Shown piece by piece: positions 15,942 to 25,629 of a DNA stretch of 64,000 bases. The position numbers and the translations under genes are program-made. The stretch's first letter is position 1. Each line of letters opens with the position of its first letter. Source of the stretch: Acidimicrobiales bacterium (GTDB lineage Bacteria > Actinomycetota > Acidimicrobiia > Acidimicrobiales > MedAcidi-G1); NCBI GenBank assembly GCA_030747595.1, contig JASLKK010000009.1:1-64000 (forward strand). The letters are read 5' to 3'. The notes under the pieces are model-generated. The model did not search any database and was not told the origin of the DNA. It saw only the letters and a program-made list of their open reading frames with translations.

Positions 15942-16829
15942 ATGAGCGAGGTCGGAAAGGCAAGGCGAATGGCTGAACCAGCGAACAGCTCAGAGAGAAA
16001 GACGCAGGAATACAGGGTTTCTGAGTTGTGGCGATATCCGGTCAAGTCGATGGCTGGTGAAAACATCGACGTGGCCGAGGTCGGCATTGATGGAATCGCC
16101 GGCGACCGACGGTGGGCGGTCCGTGACCTGGAGACCGGCAAAGTTGCGAGTGCTAAGAAGACCCGACCCTTCGGTGCGCTCCTGCACTGGGCTGCGTCCA
16201 CGACAGACGATGGAACGGTCCTGGTCGAGTCTCCCGACGACGACGCCTGGATCGCCGGCGATCCGGCACTAGATCGCGCCCTCTCCGCTACGTTCGACAG
16301 ACCGGTGGCCATGGTTGCCGCCGAGGACGACCGGCAAGAGTCCTACGACGCCGAGTGGGAACTGATTCCCGGCGCGTTGCCGTCGGTCAGCGCCGAGGTG
16401 CCAATGGCGGTAGCCAGCGCCTCGATGGCGTTTATCGATGCCTCAGCGCTACACCTGGTGACCGAAGGGGCGCTGGATCATCTGGGAGACCTTGTGGGTG
16501 CGGCCGTGGCGGTAGAGCGCTTCCGACCAACGGCACTCCTTCGGGCGGTGAACGTCGGGGTTTCCTGCGGATTCGTTGACCTTGACTGGGGTGAGGGCGA
16601 AGCAACACTTGGTGGGGCATCCCTAAAGATGAGTGGTCCGACGCCCCGGTGCGTGATGACCACGCTGTCTCAGCGGGGTCTGGATCCACTCCGTGCGGGA
16701 CTCCAAGCCTTGGCTGTCAACGCTCGACGCGACACCCTGATCGGAAACCTCCCATGCTTTGGCACGGCGGCCGAGGTGACCGGTCCGGGCACAGTTCGCC
16801 TAGGCGACCGGTTCGCCTTCACTGGCTGA
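15942..16829 (+). CDS. MOSC domain protein with N-terminal MOSC_N barrel (YcbX/mARC-like)
   Basis: 295 residues; ATG 15942 has GGGGG six bases upstream. The MOSC_N barrel begins at ELWRYPVKSMAGE and continues IDGIAGDRRWAVRDLETGK. The C-terminal MOSC domain carries FRPTALLRAV and the molybdenum-ligand region TPRCVMTTLSQRGL, then GTVRLGDRFAF. Such proteins bind the molybdenum cofactor through the Cys and reduce N-hydroxylated compounds in E. coli YcbX and mammalian mARC. No ferredoxin domain is fused here, so an external electron donor would be needed. It converges on the nitrilase gene. Confidence 0.85.
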   Translation: MSEVGKARRMAEPANSSERKTQEYRVSELWRYPVKSMAGENIDVAEVGIDGIAGDRRWAVRDLETGKVASAKKTRPFGALLHWAASTTDDGTVLVESPDDDAWIAGDPALDRALSATFDRPVAMVAAEDDRQESYDAEWELIPGALPSVSAEVPMAVASASMAFIDASALHLVTEGALDHLGDLVGAAVAVERFRPTALLRAVNVGVSCGFVDLDWGEGEATLGGASLKMSGPTPRCVMTTLSQRGLDPLRAGLQALAVNARRDTLIGNLPCFGTAAEVTGPGTVRLGDRFAFTG

Positions 16830-16843
16830 GCCCGCAGCGCCGC

Positions 16844-17755
16844 CTAGGGGGCGAGACGGGTGCGGTCGACGGATAGCGAGAGCACATCGGGGCGGCTGTA
16901 GTGCCCAGCGGGATCGAAGTTCTGTCTCTGCCGCGCCACTTCGCTCACGTCGATGTCGGCCCACACGATGCCGTGCTCGTCCCGGACCGGTTCGACGATC
17001 CACCTTCCGTCTGGGCCGGCAATGCATGTGCCGCCGTTGTGGTACTTCTGGCCCGACGGCAACTGATCCCGCACCGGGAGGTCTTCCGGCAGATCCTCAG
17101 AGCAGTACATGGCCCCTACGCTGACGACGAACATGCGCCCCTCTTTGGCGACGAACCTCGTGACGTCCTCGGTGAGCCCTGCCGAACCGGGCCAGGCGGC
17201 CACGTGGACCTGTGAACCGGTGGCGTACATGGCCGAACGGGCCAGCGGCATCCAGTTCTCCCAGCAGTTCAGGCCGGTCAGGCGGACGCCCCGGTGGTCG
17301 TGGGCCACGAGACCGGCTCCGTCGCCGTCGGCCCATACCAGGCGCTCACCGTAGGTGGGCTTGAGCTTGCGGTGTACACCGACGATTCCCGAAGTCGGAT
17401 CGATGGCCACCAAAGAGCAGTAGACCGATCCGCCCGATGCAGCTCGCTCGACCACGCCGACGTAGGTAAACGCCCCTATCTCCTGGACGGCGTCGACAAC
17501 CTGAGCGAACTCGGGACCGTGTACCTCGACAGACTGGTCTACGTACCTGGCGAACGTCTCCTGCTGGTCGGGGTCCTCCCACGCCGCGGCGTTGGTCAAG
17601 TCCAGCCACACCGGGTAGCCGGGCACAAAAACCTCAGGAAAAGCGACCAGATCGGCCCCACCGGCACCAGCCTCGGCAATCCGATCGAGGACCACGCCAA
17701 TGGTGGCGGCACGATCGAGATACACGGGGCTTGTCTGGATGGCGGCGATTCGCAT
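16844..17755 (-). CDS. Nitrilase / carbon-nitrogen hydrolase
   Basis: 303 residues. The Glu-Lys-Cys triad is visible: E41 in VAFPEVFVPGYPVW, K130 in HRKLKPTYGER and C164 in GLNCWENWMPL. The CWENWMP context and C-terminal SGQKYHNGGTCIAGPDG are typical of true nitrilases that turn R-CN into the acid and ammonia, rather than of amidases. AGGAGG lies ten bases before the ATG. The gene overlaps nothing and lies 66 bp downstream of the flavin monooxygenase on the same strand; the pair could process an aldoxime or nitrile, which is only a suggestion. Confidence 0.84.
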   Translation of the reverse strand: MRIAAIQTSPVYLDRAATIGVVLDRIAEAGAGGADLVAFPEVFVPGYPVWLDLTNAAAWEDPDQQETFARYVDQSVEVHGPEFAQVVDAVQEIGAFTYVGVVERAASGGSVYCSLVAIDPTSGIVGVHRKLKPTYGERLVWADGDGAGLVAHDHRGVRLTGLNCWENWMPLARSAMYATGSQVHVAAWPGSAGLTEDVTRFVAKEGRMFVVSVGAMYCSEDLPEDLPVRDQLPSGQKYHNGGTCIAGPDGRWIVEPVRDEHGIVWADIDVSEVARQRQNFDPAGHYSRPDVLSLSVDRTRLAP

Positions 17756-17820
17756 TGTTGATGGTCCTCCTATTCGGAAATGTCCGGTTCAATTGGCTGG
17801 CGTGCCAGCCAGACGGCGAA

Positions 17821-19326
17821 TCAGGCGACTGACACGGGAGCCTGGTCGGGACTGTCGAAGCACATCACGCCGTCGTCGATCTCACCGCGGCGAATCATCT
17901 TCACGTCTCGTCGGTAGTCCTGTGGGTTCAGCCACGGAGCGTGGTCGCCCTGACGGGGGAGGAGGTGGAGGCTCCGGGTCATATAGCCGGCGGGGAAGTC
18001 GTCGATCCACGGGCGTGAGGGCATGTCGATGTCTTCGTCGCGCAACCGGGGTGTGCACCGTGTGGCGCCAACATCAGCCATGTGATTCAAGAGGCGACAA
18101 ACGTATTCGGAGGTCAGGTCGGCCTTGAGCGTCCATGAGGCGTTCACGTACCCGAACGTCGACACAAGATTCGGAATATCGGAATATCCGAGCCCGCGGT
18201 AGGTCCAGGTCTTGGCAAAGTCGACCGGTTCACCGTCTACGGCGAAGTTCATCTCGCCGAGGGTGACGAGGTTCAGCCCAGTGGCCGTCACGATGATGTC
18301 GGCATCGAGCTCGTCGCCGGACTTCAGGCGGATGCCGGTCTCAGTGAATGTCTCGATGTGGTCGGTCACCACCGAGACCTGTCCCGAGGAGATGGCCTTG
18401 AACAGGTCGCCGTCGGGAATCAGGCAGAGTCGTTGGTCCCATGGGTTGTACGACGGGGTGAAGTGGGTGTCGATGTCGTAGTCCGGCCCGAGCCCCGCAC
18501 GCACGCCCGATAGCAGCAGGTTTTTGACCTTCTCGGGATCGGCACGGGTCTTGCGGTACACGAGGCCCTGGCGGACCACGTTCTTCTTTCGCACGATCGC
18601 GTAGGCCAACTTGGACGGCAAGAACCTTCGTAGACGGTTGGCGATCACGTCATGGGCCGGTCGCGACACCACATAGGTTGGCGAGCGCTGAACCATGGTG
18701 ACGTGTTCGGCGTCATCAGCCATGGCCGGCACAAGCGTCATGGCTGTGGCGCCCGAGCCGATTACCACCACGCGCTTTCCGGCGTAGTCGAGGTCCTCGG
18801 GCCACTTCTGTGGGTGGATGATCGTCCCGCCGAAACGCTCCCGCCCCAGGAACTCCGGCGTGTAGCCGCCGCGGTAGCTGTAATAGCCGGAACACATGAA
18901 CAGAAAACCGCATGTGAGCACGACCGATTCAGTGGCACCACCCGTGGGGTCGGTCCTGGTGGCCGTCACCGTCCAACGGGCGTCGATGCTTGACCACTGG
19001 GCGTCGGCTACCTGATGGCCAAAGCGGATGTATCTGGCTAGATCGTTCTCAGCCACCGTCTCACGCAGATAGTCGAGAATGACCGGACCGTCGGCAATCG
19101 ACTTCTCGTGTTTCCACGGCTTGAATCTAAAGCCGAGGGTGTGCATGTCACTGTCGGATCGGACGCCGGGATACCTGAACAGGTCCCATGTGCCGCCGAT
19201 ATCGGGGCGCCCTTCCAGAATGGCGAATGTCGAGTTTGGACAGCGATCTTTTAGGTGGACGGCACCGCCCAGTCCGGAGATGCCAGCTCCCACGATCAGG
19301 ACGTCGAGGTGCTCGTGTTCCACCAT
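17821..19326 (-). CDS. FAD-dependent monooxygenase, Baeyer-Villiger/EthA type
   Basis: 501 residues from ATG 19326. FAD-binding VLIVGAGISGLGGAVHL, the second signature GGTWDLFRYPGVRSDSDMHT, the NADPH-binding VVVIGSGATAMTLVPA, and ATGLNL near residue 350 define class B flavin monooxygenases. FxGxxxHxxxW-like fingerprint: FGGTIIHPQKWPED (I in place of the common H spacing). EthA-like proteins oxidise ketones or thioamides. The gene is divergent from a TetR regulator with a clear operator between them, so it is a probable regulatory target. Confidence 0.85.
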   Translation of the reverse strand: MVEHEHLDVLIVGAGISGLGGAVHLKDRCPNSTFAILEGRPDIGGTWDLFRYPGVRSDSDMHTLGFRFKPWKHEKSIADGPVILDYLRETVAENDLARYIRFGHQVADAQWSSIDARWTVTATRTDPTGGATESVVLTCGFLFMCSGYYSYRGGYTPEFLGRERFGGTIIHPQKWPEDLDYAGKRVVVIGSGATAMTLVPAMADDAEHVTMVQRSPTYVVSRPAHDVIANRLRRFLPSKLAYAIVRKKNVVRQGLVYRKTRADPEKVKNLLLSGVRAGLGPDYDIDTHFTPSYNPWDQRLCLIPDGDLFKAISSGQVSVVTDHIETFTETGIRLKSGDELDADIIVTATGLNLVTLGEMNFAVDGEPVDFAKTWTYRGLGYSDIPNLVSTFGYVNASWTLKADLTSEYVCRLLNHMADVGATRCTPRLRDEDIDMPSRPWIDDFPAGYMTRSLHLLPRQGDHAPWLNPQDYRRDVKMIRRGEIDDGVMCFDSPDQAPVSVA

Positions 19327-19420
19327 GGGATGGACAATAGGAAAGCTGTGGGACGGGTGGGGAACCGGGCGCGGCAACAGATGCCAGACCAGAGGATGGC
19401 TGCGCAGATTTGAAGACTAG

Positions 19421-19438
19421 ACTGGACGATCGTTCAGT
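19421..19438. promoter_or_regulatory. TetR operator, 18-bp near-perfect palindrome
   Basis: ACTGGACGATCGTTCAGT reads the same on both strands except for one symmetric pair. It sits 12 bp before the TetR start and 94 bp before the divergent monooxygenase start, the classic place for an autoregulatory operator controlling both directions. Confidence 0.68.
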
Positions 19439-19450
19439 TCGTCGAACGAG

Positions 19451-20044
19451 ATGACTCCCCTTATGGCAGAACCGACGACTATCAGCGGCACTCAAAGGCA
19501 AATACTCGAGGCTGTCCTGTCCTGCCTCGCTGAAGGTGGTATTGCTGGAGCAAGCATGCGGGCCGTAGCCGCTGAGGCCGGTGTTTCGCTCGGCCTACTG
19601 AACTATCACTTTGCCGGCAAGCAGGCCCTCATAGCGGAGGCCGTACAGCTGGCCTGTGATCGCCTGCTGAGCGATTCCCTGTTGTCGCTCAAAGGCGTAG
19701 TGGGCGCTGATGACAGAGTCCGTGCTTTCATCCGGGGAGCGGCTGCTGACGAGTTTTTGTCACCGGAGTACCTTCGCCTCCGCTTAGTGATCTGGGCCGC
19801 GGCGCGCCTCTATCCCGACATAGGCGTAGTGGACTTGCTCGTCTACCAGGAGTATGTGGACCGGATGGAAGAGCTCATCGGGGAGGCCCGTCCCGGCCTC
19901 AGTGCCGAGAATGTCCACCAGCGGGCTGATGACGTGTCCATTAACCAGAACGGACTGTGGCTTCACTGGGCTCGGTTCCGGAACCGGGAGTCCTTGGAAC
20001 GTGGGTTGCGACGTTGCGAGGACATCGCCCTCGGTGCAGGCTGA
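19451..20044 (+). CDS. TetR-family transcriptional regulator
   Basis: 197 residues. The N-terminal helix-turn-helix is SMRAVAAEAGVSLGLLNYHF with the following GKQALI (about residues 36-63), and the C-terminal half is a ligand-binding helical domain of unknown ligand. Starts at 19451 or 19463 are both possible. The stop codon is followed directly by the cysD ATG, so the regulator heads the cys-oxygenase array as well as facing the flavin monooxygenase. This makes it a candidate controller of the whole 11-kb run. Confidence 0.88.
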   Translation: MTPLMAEPTTISGTQRQILEAVLSCLAEGGIAGASMRAVAAEAGVSLGLLNYHFAGKQALIAEAVQLACDRLLSDSLLSLKGVVGADDRVRAFIRGAAADEFLSPEYLRLRLVIWAAARLYPDIGVVDLLVYQEYVDRMEELIGEARPGLSAENVHQRADDVSINQNGLWLHWARFRNRESLERGLRRCEDIALGAG

Positions 20045-20965
20045 ATGGTGCCCTCGACCTCGTTGCGACATCGCACCCATCTCGAACAACTGGAGGCCGA
20101 GGCCATTCACGTAATGCGTGAGGTGGTGGCCCAGTTTGAGCGGCCGGTAATGCTCTATTCGATCGGCAAGGACTCCTCGGTCCTGTTGCACGTAGCCCGC
20201 AAGGCCTTTGCGCCGGGACCTATTCCGTTCCCGCTGCTTCACGTAGACACCACGTGGAAGTTTCGGGAGATGATCGAGTTCCGGGACCGCACGGCCGTCG
20301 AGCTAGGCCTCGATCTCATCGTCCATTCGAACCCGGAGGGTGTGGCGGCCGGCATCAACCCGTTCGACCACGGGTCACGCAACTACACCGATGTCATGAA
20401 GACCCAGGGTCTGCGCCAGGCCCTCGACGCTGGCGGGTTCGACGCTGCGTTCGGTGGGGCACGCCGCGACGAGGAGAAGTCCCGGGCCAAGGAGCGGGTA
20501 TTTAGCTTCCGGGATGGCAACCACCGGTGGGACCCCAAGAACCAGCGTCCCGAACTCTGGAATCTTTACAACGGACGGGTCGACCGGGGCGAGAGCATCC
20601 GGGTGTTTCCGATCAGCAACTGGACCGAGCTAGATGTCTGGCAGTACATCCACCTGGAAGGCATCGAGATCGTTCCCCTGTACCGCGCGGCGGATCGACC
20701 GGTCGTTGAGCGAGACGGCACGCTAATCATGGTTGACGACGACCGCTTCCGATTCACCGATGGTGAGCAGCCGCATGTGCGGTCGGTGCGGTTCCGCACG
20801 TTGGGCTGCTACCCGCTGTCCGGTGCCGTCGAGTCGACGGCCACCACGCTGCCCGAGATAATTCAGGAGATGCTCCTAGCCACCCGTTCCGAACGTGAGG
20901 GGCGAGTGATCGACCACGATCAGTCGGGATCCATGGAGGAGAAGAAGCGGGAGGGGTATTTCTGA
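20045..20965 (+). CDS. cysD: Sulfate adenylyltransferase subunit 2 (ATP sulfurylase)
   Basis: 306 residues, normal for CysD. The PP-loop reads [20 protein letters not shown] (about 36-55), followed by [18 protein letters not shown], the [20 protein letters not shown] segment and the C-terminal [10 protein letters not shown], all diagnostic of CysD. With CysN it makes adenosine 5'-phosphosulfate from ATP and sulfate. The start ATG abuts the TetR stop, and its stop overlaps the cysNC start (TGATG), so translation is coupled. Confidence 0.96.
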   Translation: MVPSTSLRHRTHLEQLEAEAIHVMREVVAQFERPVMLYSIGKDSSVLLHVARKAFAPGPIPFPLLHVDTTWKFREMIEFRDRTAVELGLDLIVHSNPEGVAAGINPFDHGSRNYTDVMKTQGLRQALDAGGFDAAFGGARRDEEKSRAKERVFSFRDGNHRWDPKNQRPELWNLYNGRVDRGESIRVFPISNWTELDVWQYIHLEGIEIVPLYRAADRPVVERDGTLIMVDDDRFRFTDGEQPHVRSVRFRTLGCYPLSGAVESTATTLPEIIQEMLLATRSEREGRVIDHDQSGSMEEKKREGYF

Positions 20966-22884
20966 TGTCCCACGCTTCGGACCTTATCGCCACCGACATC
21001 GAGGCCTATCTGGCTGAACACGAACGCAAGGACCTCCTGCGCCTACTGACGTGCGGCAGTGTCGACGACGGAAAGTCGACGCTCATCGGTCGTCTGCTTC
21101 ACGACTCCAAGATGATCTACGAGGATCAGCTGGCAGGCTTGGAGGCCGACTCGACGACGATCGGGTCAGCCGGTGACCACCTCGACCTGGCGCTTCTCAT
21201 GGATGGGCTCAAGGCCGAACGCGAGCAGGGCATCACCATCGACGTGGCCTACCGCTACTTCTCGACGGCCCGCCGCAAGTTCATTGTGGCTGACACGCCG
21301 GGCCACGAGCAGTACACCCGCAACATGGCTACGGGAGCGTCGACCTGCCAGTTGGCTGTGATCCTTGTGGACGCCCGCCACGGAGTGCTTGACCAGACGC
21401 GGCGCCATAGCTACATCGCGAGCCTGCTGGGTATCCGAAACGTGGTGGTGGCCGTCAACAAGATGGACCTGGTCGACTGGTCATCAGACGTATTCGAGGC
21501 GATCTGTGCCGAGTACCAAGGGTTCGCAGCCGGTTTGGAGTTCGCCGATCAGTACTTCTTGCCCATGTCGGCCTTATTGGGTGACAACGTGGTGGGCCCG
21601 GGCGATCACCTCGACTGGTTCGATGGGCCGCCGCTCATGGAGTACCTAGAGACCGTCGACGTCGATGCCGCCGTCGACGTCGACCGTCTTCGGCTGCCCG
21701 TGCAGCTGGTAGTTCGGCCCGATCTCGACTTCCGGGGGTTTGCCGGGACGGTGGCGTCCGGTGTTGTTCGGCCCGGCGATCCCATCGTGGCGCTCCCCTC
21801 AGGGATTCCGTCGACCATCGGGCGCATCGTGACCTTCGACGGCGACCTAAACGAGGCCGGACCAGGCGACGCCGTCACCGTGACGTTGACCGATGAAATC
21901 GACGTCAGTAGGGGTGACCTACTGGTTGGGGTTGAGCATCCGCCGATCCGGGCCCATGACGTGGACGCCATGGTCGTCTGGATGGCCGACGCTGAGATGC
22001 AGCCGGGCCGCCAGTACCTGCTCCAGTCGATCAACGGGCTGAGCAACGTGTCGGTGTCATCTATAGAGCATCGGGTCGATGTGAACAGCCTTGAACGCGT
22101 CCCGGCTGAGACCCTGGGATTGAACGACATCGCGAGGTGTGGTCTCACCTCGGATCGGGCACTCCTGTTCGATCCGTACACCATGAACCGCCAGACGGGA
22201 TCGTTTGTCCTCGTCGACCGGATGAACAACGCCACGGTGGCCGCCGGAATGATGCTCGGCCAGTCATCGATCTGGAATCGCAGTCCGGACGCCGGTCTCA
22301 TTCGTCACCGCTCCGAGATCACGCCCGCAGAGCGGGTAGCCCGCCTCGGACAGCGCTCGTGCACCGTCCTTCTGACCGGTCTGACAGCGGCCGGCAAGTC
22401 GACCATCGCTGCGGCCCTGGAACGCCGCCTGTTTGACCGTGGCCGAACGACCATGCGTCTTGACGGTGAGAATATTCGCCTTGGCATCAGCCGGGACCTC
22501 GGCTTCGGAGCCCGGGACCGCTCTGAGAACCTGCGTCGAGTGGCTGAGGTGGCCCTGTTGGCCAACCGTCAGGGACTCATAGTCATCGCCGCCCTTGTAG
22601 CACCCGAGGCCGACGTCCGTGCCCGTGCCCGTGAACTCATCGGTGAACACCGCTTCGTGGAGGTATTCGTCGACACCCCAATCGAGGTCTGTCGTCAGCG
22701 CGATCCGAACGGCCAGTACGAAGCAGCCGACCGCGGCGAGATCGCCGACTACCCGGGGGTGTCATCGACCTACGAGCAACCCACCGACATGGATCTCCGA
22801 CTCGATGCCTCCGTCCAGGGTGTTGACGAGTGCGTGGACGCCATTCTGACGGTCCTTGAGGAGCGGGGTGTGCTGGATGGCTGA
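20965..22884 (+). CDS. cysNC: CysNC: ATP sulfurylase GTPase subunit fused to an APS-kinase-like domain
   Basis: 639 residues. The GTPase part (1 to about 440) has [32 protein letters not shown] and NKMDLVDW plus beta-barrel domains. The C-terminal part (about 457-639) is an APS kinase fold with P-loop GLTAAGKST. That kinase domain is divergent: the usual SPYRxxR reads APEADVR, and KGLYxxAR reads [10 protein letters not shown] second, canonical CysC follows, so the fused kinase may be weak or structural. The stop overlaps the cysC start by eight bases. Confidence 0.95.
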   Translation: MSHASDLIATDIEAYLAEHERKDLLRLLTCGSVDDGKSTLIGRLLHDSKMIYEDQLAGLEADSTTIGSAGDHLDLALLMDGLKAEREQGITIDVAYRYFSTARRKFIVADTPGHEQYTRNMATGASTCQLAVILVDARHGVLDQTRRHSYIASLLGIRNVVVAVNKMDLVDWSSDVFEAICAEYQGFAAGLEFADQYFLPMSALLGDNVVGPGDHLDWFDGPPLMEYLETVDVDAAVDVDRLRLPVQLVVRPDLDFRGFAGTVASGVVRPGDPIVALPSGIPSTIGRIVTFDGDLNEAGPGDAVTVTLTDEIDVSRGDLLVGVEHPPIRAHDVDAMVVWMADAEMQPGRQYLLQSINGLSNVSVSSIEHRVDVNSLERVPAETLGLNDIARCGLTSDRALLFDPYTMNRQTGSFVLVDRMNNATVAAGMMLGQSSIWNRSPDAGLIRHRSEITPAERVARLGQRSCTVLLTGLTAAGKSTIAAALERRLFDRGRTTMRLDGENIRLGISRDLGFGARDRSENLRRVAEVALLANRQGLIVIAALVAPEADVRARARELIGEHRFVEVFVDTPIEVCRQRDPNGQYEAADRGEIADYPGVSSTYEQPTDMDLRLDASVQGVDECVDAILTVLEERGVLDG

Positions 22885-23497
22885 GCTGTCGAACGAGAAC
22901 CCAGCGTCGGGCAACATCACCCGGGCCGAGGGACACGTCGATGATGTCGCCCGGTCGGCGGTGACCGGCCATTCTGGCCGAACCGTCTGGTTCACCGGCC
23001 TGTCTGGTTCGGGCAAGTCGACCCTGGCCTTCGCCGTTGAGGAGGCACTCATCGAGCGGGGCGTATTGGCCTACGTGTTGGACGGCGACAACGTCCGCAT
23101 GGGTTTGAATCGTGACCTTGGGTTTTCTCCCGACGACCGAACCGAGAACATCCGCCGCATCGGCGAAGTGTGCCGGCTCTTCCAGGACGCTGGCCTGGTG
23201 GTCCTCACCGCATTCATCTCGCCATACCGATCCGACCGGAATGCCGTGCGGGCCCTCCATCCGGCTGGATCGTTCCTGGAGGTACATGTGGACACGCCGA
23301 TCGAAGTTTGCGAGGAGCGCGACGTAAAGGGCTTGTACGCAAAGGCCCGGGCCGGTGAGATCCCTGATTTCAGCGGGATTTCAGCCCCGTATGAGGCGCC
23401 CGTCGACCCCGACCTACGGATCGACACCAGCCAGCCGCTGGCCGACTGTGTCGAAATGGTGTTGGATGCGCTGGACACCGAGGGTTTCGACGGGTGA
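22877..23497 (+). CDS. cysC: Adenylylsulfate (APS) kinase
   Basis: 206 residues from ATG 22877, inside the end of cysNC. Canonical motifs are present: P-loop [61 protein letters not shown] and [15 protein letters not shown]. It phosphorylates APS to PAPS. PAPS feeds either assimilatory reduction or sulfonation; neither a PAPS reductase nor a sulfotransferase is encoded nearby. Its stop overlaps the next gene by four bases (GTGA). Confidence 0.95.
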   Translation: MAELSNENPASGNITRAEGHVDDVARSAVTGHSGRTVWFTGLSGSGKSTLAFAVEEALIERGVLAYVLDGDNVRMGLNRDLGFSPDDRTENIRRIGEVCRLFQDAGLVVLTAFISPYRSDRNAVRALHPAGSFLEVHVDTPIEVCEERDVKGLYAKARAGEIPDFSGISAPYEAPVDPDLRIDTSQPLADCVEMVLDALDTEGFDG

Positions 23498-25551
23498 CCG
23501 AACCACTGCTCGAGCCGTTTGATCTGGCGGGGCTACGACTCCGCAACCGGATCTTTTCTAGTAGCCACTCGCCCGGGTACAACGTTGACGGCACGCCCAG
23601 TGACCGTTACGTCCGTTACCACGAGGAGAAGGCGGCCGGCGGGCTAGGCCTGACCATGATCGGCGGCTCGTCCAACGTGTCGCGTGACTCAGCATCGCTG
23701 TGGGGGCAGTTGAGTTTCGCCACCGACGCCATCGTCGATCCACTAGCGGACATGGTGGAACGGGTACACGCACACGGGACGGCCATCATGTGCCAGCTCA
23801 CCCACATGGGTCGCCGCAACGTTTCTAACGACGGAGACTGGTTGCCGACCATCGCCCCGTCACCGGTCCGCGAACCCATGCACCGGTTTTGGCCCAAGGA
23901 GGCCGAGCCGTCAGACCTGGAGCGGGTGGTGGGCGACTTCACCGCGGCCACCCGTCGAGCGGTCGACGCCGGCCTCGATGGAATCGAGCTAACGGCCACC
24001 AGCCATCTACTGGACCAGTTCTGGTCCCCGTTAGTCAACCGTCGCACAGACGGCTACGGCGGTTCGCTGGATAACCGCCTCCGATTCACCTTTGAGGTGC
24101 TCGAGGCGGTACGGAGCGCTGCGGACGGACACCTCCTGGTCGGGCTGCGGATGCTAGGCACCGAGGACCAGCCCGGCGGCCTCGACGAAGAGGCGTGCTG
24201 CGAGATTGCCGTTCGTCTTGCAGGATCCGGGATGCTCGACTTCCTCAACGTGGCAGGGCCCTCGCTGGCCACCGACAACGGCCTCTCGAAGGCCATCCCG
24301 CCGGCCGGGACGCCGCTAGCCCCATACTTGCCGGTGGCCGCTGCTGTTCGTGACGCTGTTGACCTACCTCTCCTGCACGCCACCCGAATCACCGACCTGG
24401 CCACCGCCCGACATGCCATCGAGTCCGGAGCCGTCGACTTGGTAGGGATGACCCGGGCCCACTTCGCTGATCCGCACCTTGTGGTCAAGTTGGAGCGGGG
24501 GGAGGCCGATCGCATTCGAACTTGCGTCGGCGCCTCGCTCTGCATCAACCGGCTACATCTGGGACTGGACTCGGTGTGCATCCAGAATCCTGCTACCGGC
24601 CGGGAGGGCACGGTGCCGCAGTTGGTGGTGCGATCAACCGGTGCTTGCCGTCGGGTCATCGTGGTTGGTGGCGGTCCCGGCGGCTTGGAGGCGGCACGAA
24701 CGGCTGCCGAGCGGGGCCACGATGTGGTCTTGTTCGAAGCACAGCATCGCCTCGGGGGACAGTTGGCATTGATGGCCCGGGCGGGCGAACGCCAGCGCGA
24801 GGTGTCCGGGCTCGTGGACTGGCTAGTCGACGAGGTGGCCCTGGTCGGCGTCGACGTTCGTCTGTCCACGCCCGTAGATGCAAGTGACGTACTGGCCGAG
24901 GCGCCTGACGTGGTCATTGTGGCCACGGGCGGGACACCTGAGGTCTCGTATATGGAGATGGGTGCAGACTTGGTGTCCACGGCGTGGGACGTCTTGGGCG
25001 GGTCGGTCCGACCGGAAGGCCGGGTACTCGTGTACGACGACCATGGCGCCGAGCGGGGCTTGGCAGTCGTTGAGTTCCTAGCCGGCAAAGCCGACGTCCT
25101 CGGGGTGACGCACATCGAGGTGATCACCCCTGACCGTCATGTCGGCCTCGACCTGGCCACACCGTTGGGGCCTACGTACCTTCGGATGCTCTACGAGGGC
25201 GGCGTGACGATGACACCCGATCACCGGCTAGTTGCAGTGGAATCGAGCGATGGCGGGCTTCTTCGGGCAGTGATGCGTAACGAGTACACCCTGGCGGAGG
25301 TAGATCGGATGGTGGACGCCGTGGTCGTCGAGCACGGCGTGGCGCCCGACGAGGACCTATATGTGACCCTACGAGAGGGTTCCGCCAACGGCGCTGTGGT
25401 GGACCTGGAGGCGCTGGCTGGAGGTCGAGCCCAACCTGCGTTCACCGGAACAGACGGTGGTTACCTGCTCTATCGAGTGGGTGACTGTGTGGCCAGTCGG
25501 GACGTGGCCTCAGCCCTATTGGACGCCCGACGGCTGTTGCAGCACCTTTGA
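23494..25551 (+). CDS. NADH:flavin oxidoreductase/FAD fusion, dimethylglycine demethylase / trimethylamine dehydrogenase-like
   Basis: 685 residues from GTG 23494. N-terminal FMN TIM barrel (old yellow enzyme type; [28 protein letters not shown]), an iron-sulfur region, then a FAD/NAD domain ([20 protein letters not shown]). The layout is that of 2,4-dienoyl-CoA reductase and trimethylamine dehydrogenase, and of DgcA/StcD-type N-demethylases. The iron-sulfur ligands fall at C344, A347, C350 and C362, closely matching the TMADH cluster except that one Cys is Ala. A role in demethylating a methylated amine fits the soxAG genes elsewhere in the window, but the substrate is inferred. Confidence 0.8.
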   Translation: MTEPLLEPFDLAGLRLRNRIFSSSHSPGYNVDGTPSDRYVRYHEEKAAGGLGLTMIGGSSNVSRDSASLWGQLSFATDAIVDPLADMVERVHAHGTAIMCQLTHMGRRNVSNDGDWLPTIAPSPVREPMHRFWPKEAEPSDLERVVGDFTAATRRAVDAGLDGIELTATSHLLDQFWSPLVNRRTDGYGGSLDNRLRFTFEVLEAVRSAADGHLLVGLRMLGTEDQPGGLDEEACCEIAVRLAGSGMLDFLNVAGPSLATDNGLSKAIPPAGTPLAPYLPVAAAVRDAVDLPLLHATRITDLATARHAIESGAVDLVGMTRAHFADPHLVVKLERGEADRIRTCVGASLCINRLHLGLDSVCIQNPATGREGTVPQLVVRSTGACRRVIVVGGGPGGLEAARTAAERGHDVVLFEAQHRLGGQLALMARAGERQREVSGLVDWLVDEVALVGVDVRLSTPVDASDVLAEAPDVVIVATGGTPEVSYMEMGADLVSTAWDVLGGSVRPEGRVLVYDDHGAERGLAVVEFLAGKADVLGVTHIEVITPDRHVGLDLATPLGPTYLRMLYEGGVTMTPDHRLVAVESSDGGLLRAVMRNEYTLAEVDRMVDAVVVEHGVAPDEDLYVTLREGSANGAVVDLEALAGGRAQPAFTGTDGGYLLYRVGDCVASRDVASALLDARRLLQHL

Positions 25552-25629
25552 GTGTGGTCCATGATTCGCAACTATGGCTTGGAGGGGCCAGTGGCCGATG
25601 ACCATCGAAAGCATGGGGGAGTCCAACTG

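Noticed and set aside
20045-23497. Complete assimilatory sulfate reduction locus
   Set aside because: Only the activation steps are present; no PAPS or APS reductase or sulfite reductase is encoded in the window.
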